Shown: positions 27,608-37,446 of the stretch, in pieces
Layout of the letters: the number at the start of each line of letters is the position of its first letter
Numbering within the stretch: position 1 is the stretch's first letter
Source of the DNA: CAZYFH01 sp964646815
GTDB lineage: Bacteria > Acidobacteriota > Vicinamibacteria > Vicinamibacterales > UBA8438
Length of the DNA: 64,000 nt
NCBI GenBank assembly: GCA_964646815.1
Contig: CAZYFH010000006.1
Coordinates: 62,001-126,000 of the forward strand
Reading direction: 5' to 3'
Notes under the pieces: model-generated
What the model was told of the DNA's origin: nothing
Seen by the model: the letters and a program-made list of their open reading frames with translations, nothing else
Databases searched by the model: none
Translations under genes and position numbers: made by a program

Positions 27608-27636
27608 ATTATCCCTCGTGCCTCCGGCGTTGCCAA
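27608..27636 (-). promoter_or_regulatory. Sigma-70-type promoter of the PSD/PSCyt-HxxSHH operon
   Basis: On the reverse strand TTGGCA (27636-27631) and GATAAT (27613-27608) are separated by exactly 17 bases. The expected transcription start falls at about 27600, next to the GTG at 27598, suggesting a leaderless mRNA. Confidence 0.65.
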
Positions 27637-27702
27637 GCAAAACCGCGACCGAGCCACACGAGCCGCCCCGATCGACGCTTGGGCGCGTCGGTCCGGGAAT
27701 GC

Positions 27703-27708
27703 TATGGT
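27703..27708 (+). promoter_or_regulatory. Possible -10 box for the ankyrin gene
   Basis: TGCTATGGT resembles an extended -10 and lies 68 bases before the GTG at 27776. No clear -35 was found. It would lie inside the coding region if the divergent gene started at 27721, a further hint that it does not. Confidence 0.25.
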
Positions 27709-27775
27709 TCGGTTTGGTCATCCTGTCGCCGGTGAAGACCCGGCGAGGGACGTTCGCATCTCAAGTGAGGCAGCC

Positions 27776-29227
27776 GTGAGGACGAAGGTCCAACTCGGGC
27801 GCGCGCACGGTCCGAGCCGACCGATTCTCGCCGCGTCACTGGCGGCCATCCTGGCGGGCGTAAGCTTGGCCGCCGCGCCCGCCGACGAGCACCTGCTCCG
27901 ACTGGTCAAGGCTAGGGCCGCAGACGCAGTCCGGACTGCGCTCGCCCAAGGCACTGCCGACGCAAACGCCGCAGCAGTCGACGGCACGACGGTGCTCCAC
28001 TGGGCGACGCACCTCGACGACGCCGCCACCGTCGACGTGCTGCTCGCGGCGGGAGCTGATGCGAGTGCGGAGAATCGATATGGCGTCGCGCCTCTATCGC
28101 TGGCCTCCACGAACGGCAACGCTGCCATCGTCGAGCGACTGTTAGGCGCCGGAGCGGACGTGAACTGGGCAACGCACGAAGGCCAGACGGCGTTGATGAC
28201 GGCCGCCCGGACCGGGAACGCGGCCACCGTCGACCTACTGCTAACGGGCGGGGCGAATGTCAACGCTGCGGAGACCTGGCGTGGGCAGACGGCGTTGATG
28301 TGGGCAGCGGCCGAGCGTCACGTCGAGGCGTCCAGAGCGCTGCTTCGGTATGGCGCCGACGTCCAGGCGCGCACCGACAAGGGGTTCACGCCGCTGTTGT
28401 TCGCCGTCCGGGCGGGCGACATCGGCGTCGTCCGCGAGCTGCTAGCGGCCGGCGCCGACATCGACGGACCGGACGAAGAGGGAAACACGCCCATCGTCCT
28501 AGCGATCTACAACGGCCACTACGCGCTCGCGGCGTTTCTTCTCGAGCAGGGTGCCGACCCGGACATCGGCACCCCCGGAGGCACGGCACTGCATCACGCG
28601 GTCCGGTGGCGCACGTACGAGTTTGCGGAGTTCTACAGGCCGCCGCCGCCGCAGACAGGAGATCTGAACCTCCTCGGCCTCATCGAGCGACTGCTCGCGC
28701 ACGGCGCCGACCCGAACGCGCCGATCACTGAGCGGTTCCCACGTGCCGGGGTGTTCGACAACAACTGGGGGGCGCTGCCGCTCATCGGCGCGTCACCGCT
28801 CGTCATCGCCGCGCGCGCGGCCGACGTCACGGCGATGCGGGCACTGCTGGCGCACGGTGCCGACCCGCATCTGCCGACGGACAAGTGCGTGACGCCGCTG
28901 ATGGTGGCAGCTGGCATGGGGTTCACCTTCGAGCGGAGCATCGGCTCCGAGGCGGAACGCCTCGAGGCCGTCGAGTTGCTCGTGGGCCTCGGCGCGAACC
29001 TCCATGCCGTGAACGACAAGGGCGAGACCGCGATGCACGGCGCGGCACGCAGCGGCACCACCGCCGTCGTGACGTACCTCTTCCAGCAGGGCGTCGCGAT
29101 CAACGTGGAGAGCGACGACGGATGGACGCCGCTGGAGAACGCTGACGGCACACGGAGCCACTTCAGTGACCGTCCCGAGACCGCGGCGCTGATTCGAGAT
29201 TTGCTGGCCGCGTCTCACGTCCACTGA
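27776..29227 (+). CDS. Secreted ankyrin-repeat protein, copy 1
   Basis: The GTG at 27776, after AGTGAGGC, gives 483 residues; the open frame upstream from 27521 is discounted because it overlaps the divergent gene. The N-terminus is a Sec signal (PILAASLAAILAGVSLAAAP). About ten ankyrin repeats follow, with canonical TPL/TAL...A...G...V..LL patterns: GTTVLHWATHLDDAATVDVL, GQTALMTAARTGNAATVDLL, GETAMHGAARSGTTAVVTYL. Ankyrin repeats bind proteins. Export of an ankyrin protein is unusual and suggests a periplasmic or outer-membrane partner. It is divergent from the PSD/PSCyt gene; its homologue at 39146 is in operon with the equivalent genes. Confidence 0.9.
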   Translation: MRTKVQLGRAHGPSRPILAASLAAILAGVSLAAAPADEHLLRLVKARAADAVRTALAQGTADANAAAVDGTTVLHWATHLDDAATVDVLLAAGADASAENRYGVAPLSLASTNGNAAIVERLLGAGADVNWATHEGQTALMTAARTGNAATVDLLLTGGANVNAAETWRGQTALMWAAAERHVEASRALLRYGADVQARTDKGFTPLLFAVRAGDIGVVRELLAAGADIDGPDEEGNTPIVLAIYNGHYALAAFLLEQGADPDIGTPGGTALHHAVRWRTYEFAEFYRPPPPQTGDLNLLGLIERLLAHGADPNAPITERFPRAGVFDNNWGALPLIGASPLVIAARAADVTAMRALLAHGADPHLPTDKCVTPLMVAAGMGFTFERSIGSEAERLEAVELLVGLGANLHAVNDKGETAMHGAARSGTTAVVTYLFQQGVAINVESDDGWTPLENADGTRSHFSDRPETAALIRDLLAASHVH

Positions 29228-29357
29228 CCGCCCGTCGACGTCTTTACTTAGAGCTGCAGGCGCTGGCCCCGGACATTCGGGAACCGATTCCTTGGGCACG
29301 AGGTACGGCCGCGTGGGATATGCGCGGCCGGACCGACTGAGCTAAGCTGAAGTCAAA

Positions 29358-32201
29358 ATGTCAATATCGCCGATGTTGCTGCGCTTGCTCGTGGCCGGCT
29401 ACGTCGTCCTACTCGTCAACTCGGCGTATCTGGTCGCCCTGCCGAGCCCGTCGCTCTGGTACTTCACGAATGTCGCCGTGCATCCGGCCCTCGGCCTCGC
29501 GCTGGCGCTCGCCGTGGCCCCGCGGCTGCTCTCCCGTCGCTGGGTCCCCGGACCACTCTGTGTCGCAGGACTCGTCGGTCTCGGCGTCGGGCTGCTGCTG
29601 GGGCTGGTGGTCGCAGTCGTGGGCGCAACGCGAGCCAACGCCCCCATCCTCTACGCGCACGTGGCACTGTCTGTCGTCGGGTCCGGCCTGCTCGCCGTGC
29701 ACCTCTGGCGTGCCATTGAGGGCAGCCGGTGGCTGATCTGGGGCGTGCGTGCGGCGGTCGTCGCCGTTCTCGTCGGCGGGCTCGCGGCCCCGATCGCACG
29801 GGCGAGGGGAGAAGCGGCGTGGCGCGAGGCGCACCGCATCACGAACCCGACCATGCCGCCGACCTCGATGGAGGGCGAGGGCGGAGGCCCCGACAGCCCG
29901 TTCTTCCCGTCATCGGCCGACACCGACGTCCACGACGTGATTCCGGCCAACTTCTTTTTGACCAGCGAGTCGTGCGGACGGTGCCACACGGACATCTACG
30001 AGCAGTGGAACTCCTCCGCCCACCACTTCTCGTCGTTCAACAACCAGTGGTATCGAAAGTCGATCGAGTACATGCAAGACGTCGTCGGGACCCAACCGTC
30101 GAAGTGGTGTGCCGGCTGCCACGATCATGCGGTGTTCTTTAACGGCCGGTTCGATCGCCCGATCCGGGAACAGATCGATACGCCCGAGGCGCAGGCGGGC
30201 CTAGCGTGCACCTCATGCCATTCGATCGTGAGCGTGCGCAGCACGATGGGTCAGGGCGATTTCGAGATCGAGTACCCACCCCTGCACGACCTCGCAGCCA
30301 GCGACCACCCGGTGCTGCAACTCACGCACGACCTGCTCCTCAACCTCGCGCCCCATCCACACCGGACCACCTTCCTGAAGCCATTCCATCGCGAGCAGAG
30401 CGCGGAATTCTGCTCGAGCTGCCACAAAGTGCACCTCGACGTGCCAGTAAACGAGTACCGCTGGGTCCGCGGCTTCAACGAATACGACAACTGGCAGGCG
30501 TCGGGTGTATCCGGCCAGGGGGCGCGATCGTTCTACTACCCGCCAAGCCCACAGACCTGTCGCGATTGCCACATGCCGCTGGTCCCCTCAGACGACCCCG
30601 CCGCGCTGGACGGGCTCATACGGTCGCACCGGTTCCCTGGTGCTAATACCGCGCTCCCCTTTGTGAACAACGATCCGGAGCAGCTGAAGGTGGTGCAGGA
30701 CTTCCTCAGGGACGGGCAGGTGTCGGTCGACGTCTTTGGCGTGACACGGGTGGACGAGGCGCCGCCACCGGCGGCGCGCGGGCGCGCCACGGCTGAGCCG
30801 AGGCTGTCGAGCACGTTCGCCGTCGGCGAGGAGTCGATGCGGTTCGGGGCCGCCGCGGTCTCGCTGACTGGGCCGCCATCGGAGGTGCTTGCGCCGCTCG
30901 ACGGGGTCCCGGTGACCGTGCGGCGCGGCGAATCGGTCCGCGTGGAGGTCGTCGTCCGGACGCGGAAGGTTGGCCATTTCTTCCCTGGCGGTACAGTGGA
31001 CGCCTTCGACGTCTGGGTCGAGTTCGAGGCGGTCGATGACCAGGGACGTGTGCTACTGCACAGCGGCGCGGCAGCGAACAACGGCGCCGGACCGGTCGAT
31101 CCGGGTGCGCATTTCTACCGCAGCCTGCAGCTCGACGAACGCGGCAACCCGATCAATAAGCGAAATGCGTGGATGACGCGGTCGGTGGCCTACGTGCGGC
31201 TGATCCCACCGGGTGCCGCCGATACCATCCACTACCGGCTGCAGGTGCCGGACGACGCCGGGGACCGCATCACGCTGCGCGCCAAGGTCAACTACCGCAA
31301 GTTTGCCTGGTGGAACACGCAGTGGGCGTTCGCCGGGGTCCGCGACGCGTCCGAGACGAATCCATCGGTCGGCGCCGCCTACGACGACGGTGCGTGGACC
31401 TTCACGGGTGACACGTCCGGGGTGTCGGGTCAGATCAAGGCGATCCCGAACATCCCGACCACGGTCATGGCCGAAGCGGAGGCCTCGATATCGGTCATCG
31501 ATGCCGAGGCGCCGCTACCCGACGTGACCACGCCGCTCGACGCATCGGCACGTGAACGGTGGAACGACTACGGCATCGGCCTCCTGCTGCAAGGTGACCT
31601 GAAAGGCGCCGGCGCGGCTTTTCGGACCGTCGTGGCGATCGATCCGAGCTATGCGGACGGCCACACGAGCCTCGCACAGGCGCTGCTTCAGGAGGGTGAC
31701 ATCGACGCGGCGATTCCGGTCTTGGAAGCGGCCCTCGCCCTCGCGCCAGACCTCGCGAGGGCGCACTTCCTGTTCGGGACGGCGCTCAAGACGCTGGGGG
31801 AGTACAACGAGGCGTTGGATCATCTGCAGGCCGCGCACGAGCAGTACCCGCGCGATCGGGTCGTACTCGGCCAGATCGGCCGCATTCAGTTCCTCGACCG
31901 GCGCTTCGACGAGGCGATTGCGACCTTTCAGGAGGTGTTGTTGGTCGACCCCGAAGACCTTAACGCGCACTACAACCTGATGCTGTCCTACCGAGGGGCC
32001 GGCAACACAACGATGGCCGAGCGCGAGCAACTCCTTTACGAGCGCTTCAAGGCAGATGAGGCCGCGCAGGCGATCACCGGGCCCTACCGCCGCCAGTCGC
32101 CGGATGACAACAACGAGCGACAGCCGGTCCACGAACACCGACACCGGCCAGACGCCGCGACGGCCGACGACGGGCGGGCGCGAGCCGCCGCGCAGGACTG
32201 A
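29358..32201 (+). CDS. Membrane pentaheme cytochrome c with C-terminal TPR domain
   Basis: The 947-residue product has four predicted N-terminal membrane helices (residues about 5-155). Five heme motifs follow: CGRCH (206), CAGCH (251), CTSCH (284), CSSCH (352) and CRDCH (401), in a layout like the cytochrome c554/NrfB-type multiheme proteins (SESCGRCHTDIYEQWNSSAH). Residues about 490-720 are a beta-rich region with VEVVVRTRKVGHFFPGGTVD. TPR repeats follow (about 735-880: GAAFRTVVAIDPSYADGHTS, LEAALALAPDLARAHFLFGT), then a charged tail. It is probably anchored in the inner membrane with the hemes and TPR in the periplasm, moving electrons for an unknown reaction. It is first of a four-gene run; the next ATG is six bases after its stop. 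Confidence 0.9.
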   Translation: MSISPMLLRLLVAGYVVLLVNSAYLVALPSPSLWYFTNVAVHPALGLALALAVAPRLLSRRWVPGPLCVAGLVGLGVGLLLGLVVAVVGATRANAPILYAHVALSVVGSGLLAVHLWRAIEGSRWLIWGVRAAVVAVLVGGLAAPIARARGEAAWREAHRITNPTMPPTSMEGEGGGPDSPFFPSSADTDVHDVIPANFFLTSESCGRCHTDIYEQWNSSAHHFSSFNNQWYRKSIEYMQDVVGTQPSKWCAGCHDHAVFFNGRFDRPIREQIDTPEAQAGLACTSCHSIVSVRSTMGQGDFEIEYPPLHDLAASDHPVLQLTHDLLLNLAPHPHRTTFLKPFHREQSAEFCSSCHKVHLDVPVNEYRWVRGFNEYDNWQASGVSGQGARSFYYPPSPQTCRDCHMPLVPSDDPAALDGLIRSHRFPGANTALPFVNNDPEQLKVVQDFLRDGQVSVDVFGVTRVDEAPPPAARGRATAEPRLSSTFAVGEESMRFGAAAVSLTGPPSEVLAPLDGVPVTVRRGESVRVEVVVRTRKVGHFFPGGTVDAFDVWVEFEAVDDQGRVLLHSGAAANNGAGPVDPGAHFYRSLQLDERGNPINKRNAWMTRSVAYVRLIPPGAADTIHYRLQVPDDAGDRITLRAKVNYRKFAWWNTQWAFAGVRDASETNPSVGAAYDDGAWTFTGDTSGVSGQIKAIPNIPTTVMAEAEASISVIDAEAPLPDVTTPLDASARERWNDYGIGLLLQGDLKGAGAAFRTVVAIDPSYADGHTSLAQALLQEGDIDAAIPVLEAALALAPDLARAHFLFGTALKTLGEYNEALDHLQAAHEQYPRDRVVLGQIGRIQFLDRRFDEAIATFQEVLLVDPEDLNAHYNLMLSYRGAGNTTMAEREQLLYERFKADEAAQAITGPYRRQSPDDNNERQPVHEHRHRPDAATADDGRARAAAQD

Positions 32202-32207
32202 GGGATC

Positions 32208-33893
32208 ATGGCACGCGTTGTCGTCTTCGTCGGCCTAGCCTCGATCGTATTCGCCGTCGCTGCGCGAGCACAGCCGCCAAGGTTCGCCGACGTAACCGCG
32301 TCTGCCGGCATCACGTTCGTGCACACCAACGGCGCCTTCGGAGAGAAGTATCTCCCCGAGACCATGGGCGCCGGCGGCGTCGTGCTCGATGTCGACGGCG
32401 ATGGGTGGCAGGACATCCTCCTCGTCGACTCGTCGCACTGGCCCGGGCATGGGAACGGCGAGACCCACCCGGTGCTCTATCGGAACGATGGCGACGGCAC
32501 GTTCACTGACGTCACTCGGGGATCGGGACTCGCGGTGGAGCTGTATGGGATGGGCGGAGCGGCGGCCGACTACGACAACGACGGCGACGTCGACCTCTAC
32601 CTGACCGCGCTCGGCGGCAACCGTCTGTTCAGGGGCGCCGGCGACGGCACATTTGCCGACGTGACCGCGGCCGCCGGCGTCGCCGGCAGCGGGTTCTCTA
32701 CGAGCGCACTCTGGTTCGACTATGACAAGGACGGCTACCTGGATCTGTTCGTGGCGAACTACGTCGAGTGGACCATCGATACGGACCTGTTCTGCCCGGG
32801 GCCGCGCGGCGGTGAGAGCAAATCCTATTGCACGCCCGAGTCGTACATGGGTCAGAGCCCAGCGCTATACCGGAATCGCGGCGACGGCACGTTCGAGGAC
32901 GTGACCGAGCGCGCGGGGCTGTCGGACCCGACCTCGAAGGCCCTCGGGGTCGCAATGCTGGACTTCGATGGCAACGGCTGGATGGATCTGTTCGTAGCGA
33001 ACGACACCCAACCTGACCGGCTCTATCGTAACGGCGGCGATGGCACCTTCGACGACATCGGCGTCATTGCGGGCGTGGCGTACAGCGAAGCGGGCGTGGC
33101 GCGGGCGGGGATGGGTGTCGACGCGATCGACTACGACGACTCTGGACGACCGAGCCTCATCGTCGGCAACTTCTCCAATGAGATGATCGCGCTTTACCAT
33201 AACGAGGGTAACGGCTTGTTCATCGACGAGGCACCGCGGTCCGCGGTCGGCCGAGGATCACTCCTGGCGTTGACCTTCGGCTGTTTCTTCTTCGATTACG
33301 ATCTCGACGGCCAGCCGGACATCTTCGCGCTGAACGGCCATGTCGACGATCTCGTCGAAGAGGTGCAGTCGCGTGTGACCTACGCGCAGCCGGCATTGCT
33401 GTTCCGCAATGTCGGCCAGGGGCGCTTCGAGGATGCGACGGCCGAGGCCGGGCCGGCGCTCGCGCACCCCGTGGTCGGCCGGGGCGCCGCCTACGGCGAC
33501 CTGGACGGCGACGGCGACCTCGACGTGCTCGTCACGGAGAACAACGGTCCGGCGCGCCTGCTCAGGAACGAAGGCCGCGGCGCGAACAACCTCATCCGCG
33601 TCCGCACTGTCGGCGTCGACTCCAACCGCGACGGTATCGGCGCACGGGTGGAGGTGACGGCCGACGGAACGACCCGCTGGAAAATCGTCAAGACCGGCTC
33701 CAGCTACGCCTCGCAAAGCGAGCTCCCGGTGACGTTCGGCATGGGACGCACAACGGCGGTCGAGGCCGTGCGTGTCCTGTGGCCCAGCGGGACGATCGAC
33801 CGCATCGCGTCTCCCCAGATGAACCACCAACTCACGATCCGTGAGGGCGACGGCCTGATCGACGCTACCCCACTCGCGCGGGGGGGACGATGA
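32208..33893 (+). CDS. CRTAC1 family secreted protein in cytochrome operon
   Basis: The ATG at 32208 is preceded by GAGGGATC and gives 561 residues. The signal is VVVFVGLASIVFAVAARAQ, cleaved without a lipobox. The mature part starts FADVTASAGITFVHTNG, diverged from the FVHFNGMSG form of the others, and has calcium-loop repeats DVDGDGWQD, DYDNDGDVD, DYDKDGYLD, DFDGNGWMD and DLDGDGDLD. The ASPIC/UnbV domain (about 460-550) has KTGSSYASQSELP and VRVLWPSG. It is followed by an ATGA overlap with the TPR-CRTAC1 fusion gene. It could be the propeller partner of the fusion protein or of the pentaheme protein. Confidence 0.92.
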   Translation: MARVVVFVGLASIVFAVAARAQPPRFADVTASAGITFVHTNGAFGEKYLPETMGAGGVVLDVDGDGWQDILLVDSSHWPGHGNGETHPVLYRNDGDGTFTDVTRGSGLAVELYGMGGAAADYDNDGDVDLYLTALGGNRLFRGAGDGTFADVTAAAGVAGSGFSTSALWFDYDKDGYLDLFVANYVEWTIDTDLFCPGPRGGESKSYCTPESYMGQSPALYRNRGDGTFEDVTERAGLSDPTSKALGVAMLDFDGNGWMDLFVANDTQPDRLYRNGGDGTFDDIGVIAGVAYSEAGVARAGMGVDAIDYDDSGRPSLIVGNFSNEMIALYHNEGNGLFIDEAPRSAVGRGSLLALTFGCFFFDYDLDGQPDIFALNGHVDDLVEEVQSRVTYAQPALLFRNVGQGRFEDATAEAGPALAHPVVGRGAAYGDLDGDGDLDVLVTENNGPARLLRNEGRGANNLIRVRTVGVDSNRDGIGARVEVTADGTTRWKIVKTGSSYASQSELPVTFGMGRTTAVEAVRVLWPSGTIDRIASPQMNHQLTIREGDGLIDATPLARGGR

Positions 33894-36800
33894 GCGGCCA
33901 GACCGCGACGCGTGCGGCGCTGATGCTGGTCCTTGCCAGCGTCGCCTGCGGCGGTGACGATGCGGCCAGGCTCGAACCGCGTGAGGACGCGTATCGCGCG
34001 AACAACCGCGGCATCGCGCGCCTCGAGCAGTTTGATTACCCGGCCGCGGCGGCGGCGTTTCGCGACGCGCTTGCCCTCGACGACACCCTGGCCATCGCGC
34101 GCGTCAACCTCGCCCTCGCCCTCTACTACGACCAGGACCTTGCCGGCGCGGCGATGGCCGCGACCCAAGCCGCGACCGAGCTACCGCCGGCCCCGGAACC
34201 GCGGTATCTGCTCGGGCTAATCGCGCGCGCGGAGAACCGCGCTGACGACGCGCGCGGCTGGTTCGCCCAGGTCCAGCAGCAGGATCCGGGTGATGTCGGC
34301 ACCAACATCATGCTCGGCCAGATCCACCTCGAGGCGCGCGACTACGCCGAGGCGATCGAACGGCTGCGCCTCGCGTTTGCCGAGGAGCCGTACAACGTCA
34401 CCGCCGCTTACAGCCTCGGACTCGCCCTGGCTCGGAGCGGGGAAACCGTCGAAGGCCAGGAGTTGCTGGAGCAGGCGCAGGTGCTGCGTGCGACCGGGTA
34501 CGCGGTGACGTTCGGCGCCGGGTATCTCGAGGCGGGCCGCTACGCGGAGGCGATCGCGTCGACCGGCGCGGAACCGGAGCTCGTCGATCGCACACCCCCA
34601 GCCGCCGTCTTTACCGTGACCTCCATCGCTCCGGACACACCGCGCGCGACGGCCACGGCGTCACCGTTCGGGCGTCGTTTTGGCGCAGACGAGCTGACGG
34701 GGGCTGGCGCGCGTGCCCTCGCGGCCTCGCTCAGCGGCGGAGTCACCCCCATCGATGTCGACAGTGACGGCGATCTCGATCTCTTCCTCACCTCGGCGGA
34801 CGGGCAGCAGCTCGTACGCAACGACGGCGCGGAGACGTGGACCGTCATCACCGCGGAGGCCGGCCTGGCAAGCGCACCGCCGGACACGGTGCCGATCGGG
34901 GCGGTCGCGGCCGACTTCGACAACAACGACGCGCCCGATCTGTTCGTGCTGCGTTACGGCGGCAACAGCTTGTATCGGAACGACGGCGACGGGCGCTTCA
35001 CGGATGTGACGGCCACGGCAAGCTTTCCCCCGTACCTGTATCTCCCGAGCGCGGCGGCGTTCACCGATATCGACCACGATGGCGACGTCGACCTCGTGAT
35101 CGCCGGGTGGGCCGACCTCGAGGCCACGCGTGACGCAACCGGGGACGACGGCGCGGTCTTTCCCGGCGAGTTCGCGGCTGCGCCGCTGTCGCTGCTCCGG
35201 AACAATCAGGACGGCACGTTCACGGAGATCACGAGCGACGCGCGGCTCGAGTCGCGCGGTCACGTCGTCGCGCTCGTCCCCACCGACTTCGACAATCGCC
35301 GCGACGTCGATCTCTTGGTCGTCAACCGCGATGCGCCTCCGCGGCTCTTCACCAACCTCCGCGATGGAACCTTTCGCGACGTGGCGGCCGAGGTCGGGCT
35401 CTCGGGCATCGATGGACGCGACCCGGTCGCCGCGGTGGCGGCCGCCGACCTCAACAAGGACGACTACCCGGATTTCTTCTTCGCCCGCGCGAGCGGCGGG
35501 GTGTTCGCGCTGAGCGATGGACGTGGCGGCTTCACGCTGACCCGCGCGCCCGAGGCCACACGGGCCGCAACCGCGGCACAGCTGTTCGACTACGACAACG
35601 ACGGCCTGCTCGATCTGCTGACCTGGTCCGCTAACGGTCCCCACCTCTTGCGCAACCTCGGGCAGGAGTGGACCGCCGTGACCGACACGGCCGGGCTCGG
35701 CACGATCGAGGCCGCAGTCTTCGGCTCCGCCCACGCGCTCGCCGCATCCGACCTCGACGTGGATGGCGACACGGACATCATTGCCGCCGGGCCGGAGATG
35801 CTGTCGTTTCTCGACAATGCCGGAGAGCCGCGCAACCGATCGATGCGCGTCCAGCTCGCCGGCCTGGCGAGCAACCGGTTGGGCATCGGGTCAAAGATCC
35901 AGCTACGCGCCGGCAGCTTGAGCGGCCGACTCGAGACCTCGGCGACCGCACCTGCCGTCGCGCCCGCTGACCTCGTGTTCGGCCTTGGCGAACGTCCGGG
36001 CGCGGACGTGGTGCGCTTGCTCTGGCCGTCCGGCACTCTGCAAGCCGAGGTGGCCGAACCGCCGGAGGGCAGCGACCCGACTACGCAAGCGGCTCTGCCC
36101 ACCCTCCTGGCGTCACCGCTCGTCGTGCGGGAGCTTGACCGCAAGCCGTCCTCGTGCCCCTTCCTCTTTACGTGGAACGGCACGCGATTCGAGTTCGTCA
36201 CCGACTTCCTCGGCGGCGGGGAGATGGGGTACTGGCGCGGTCCGGGCGTCTACAACGCGCCCGACCCCGTGGAGTACGTGCGGATTCGCGAGGACCAGCT
36301 GCGGCCCCGGGACGGTGTGTTTGAGCTGCGTGTCACGAATGAGCTCGAGGAGGCGCTGTTCCTCGATCGGGTCGAACTCGTCGCGCTCGCGCATCCGCGC
36401 GACATCGAGTTATTTCCCAACGAGGGGATGACCGCGTCGCCGAAACCGTTCCGGCTACATGCCGTCAGTGACCTGCGCGCGCCGGCCGGCGCGGTCGATG
36501 ACCGCGGTCATGACGTAACCGAACGGATCGCCCGGCTCGACAGGCGCTACGCCGACGGCTTCACGCTTACACCGTTCCGCGGCCACGCCGACCCGCACAC
36601 GCTCACCCTCGATCTCGGCGACGCTCCACGTCCCGCCGTGCTCCTGTTGACCGGGTGGACCGACTACGCGTTCTCGAGCGACAACGTCGCAGCACACCAG
36701 GCGGGCGTGACAGCCGTGGCGCCGTCACTCCAGATCAAGGGCGGCAACGGACGGTGGCGCGCGGCCAACGCCCCCATCGGCATCCCGGTCGGCCGGCCCC

Positions 36801-37420
36801 AGACGATCGCCGTCGATCTTTCCGCCGACCTCGGAGCCGGCGAACGAGAGGTGCGCATCGTGACCAATATGCGCATCTACTGGGATCAGATTCTCGTCGG
36901 GCGTGGCACGTCAACTGAACACGTCCGTATTACCCGGCTGGCACCGAGAGACGCGACGCTGCGCCTCCGGGGGTTCTCGGCAGAGGTGCGACCACACGGC
37001 AGCGAACCGCCAATCTACGACTACGCGCGGGTCACGCCAACGTCACCGTGGAAAACGATGGCCGGGCGGTACACTCGCGCCGGCGACGTGCTCGACCTGC
37101 TGACCCGGTCGGACGACATGTTCGTGATTACCCGCGATGGCGACGAGGTCGCGGTCGAGTTCGAGGCGACAGCGCTCGAACCGCTTCCGGAGGGCTGGAC
37201 GCGCACCTTCCTCTTGCATGCCGACGGCTTTAGCAAGGAGATGGACATCAATTCGGCGAGCCCCGATGCCGTCGAGCCGCTGCCGTTCCACCGCATGACT
37301 GGGTATCCGTATGGCGAGGGCGAGCACTACCCGCAGACGCCCGAGCACCGGCGGTATCGGGAGACGTACAACACACGGTCCATCGTCCGCTCGGTGCCGT
37401 TGCTCGAGACCGCCCGTTAA
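33890..37420 (+). CDS. TPR-CRTAC1 fusion lipoprotein with extra C-terminal domain
   Basis: The 1176-residue product starts at the ATG that overlaps the previous stop. The signal LMLVLASVACGG carries a lipobox (SVAC). Residues about 35-220 are TPR repeats (RANNRGIARLEQFDYPAAAA, LALALYYDQDLAGAAM). Residues about 270-700 are FG-GAP/VCBS repeats (DVDSDGDLD, DIDHDGDVD, DYDNDGLLD, DLDVDGDTD), with an ASPIC/UnbV segment near 640-710 (VRLLWPSGTLQ). From about 750 to the end is a long domain starting CPFLFTWNGTRFEFVTDFL that I cannot name; it is conserved after CRTAC1 domains in similar proteins as far as I know. The fusion of the two partner types seen separately elsewhere in this window indicates that they act together. 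Confidence 0.9.
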   Translation: MSGQTATRAALMLVLASVACGGDDAARLEPREDAYRANNRGIARLEQFDYPAAAAAFRDALALDDTLAIARVNLALALYYDQDLAGAAMAATQAATELPPAPEPRYLLGLIARAENRADDARGWFAQVQQQDPGDVGTNIMLGQIHLEARDYAEAIERLRLAFAEEPYNVTAAYSLGLALARSGETVEGQELLEQAQVLRATGYAVTFGAGYLEAGRYAEAIASTGAEPELVDRTPPAAVFTVTSIAPDTPRATATASPFGRRFGADELTGAGARALAASLSGGVTPIDVDSDGDLDLFLTSADGQQLVRNDGAETWTVITAEAGLASAPPDTVPIGAVAADFDNNDAPDLFVLRYGGNSLYRNDGDGRFTDVTATASFPPYLYLPSAAAFTDIDHDGDVDLVIAGWADLEATRDATGDDGAVFPGEFAAAPLSLLRNNQDGTFTEITSDARLESRGHVVALVPTDFDNRRDVDLLVVNRDAPPRLFTNLRDGTFRDVAAEVGLSGIDGRDPVAAVAAADLNKDDYPDFFFARASGGVFALSDGRGGFTLTRAPEATRAATAAQLFDYDNDGLLDLLTWSANGPHLLRNLGQEWTAVTDTAGLGTIEAAVFGSAHALAASDLDVDGDTDIIAAGPEMLSFLDNAGEPRNRSMRVQLAGLASNRLGIGSKIQLRAGSLSGRLETSATAPAVAPADLVFGLGERPGADVVRLLWPSGTLQAEVAEPPEGSDPTTQAALPTLLASPLVVRELDRKPSSCPFLFTWNGTRFEFVTDFLGGGEMGYWRGPGVYNAPDPVEYVRIREDQLRPRDGVFELRVTNELEEALFLDRVELVALAHPRDIELFPNEGMTASPKPFRLHAVSDLRAPAGAVDDRGHDVTERIARLDRRYADGFTLTPFRGHADPHTLTLDLGDAPRPAVLLLTGWTDYAFSSDNVAAHQAGVTAVAPSLQIKGGNGRWRAANAPIGIPVGRPQTIAVDLSADLGAGEREVRIVTNMRIYWDQILVGRGTSTEHVRITRLAPRDATLRLRGFSAEVRPHGSEPPIYDYARVTPTSPWKTMAGRYTRAGDVLDLLTRSDDMFVITRDGDEVAVEFEATALEPLPEGWTRTFLLHADGFSKEMDINSASPDAVEPLPFHRMTGYPYGEGEHYPQTPEHRRYRETYNTRSIVRSVPLLETAR

Positions 37421-37446
37421 GCCGCGAGGCGTCGACTGGAGGACAC

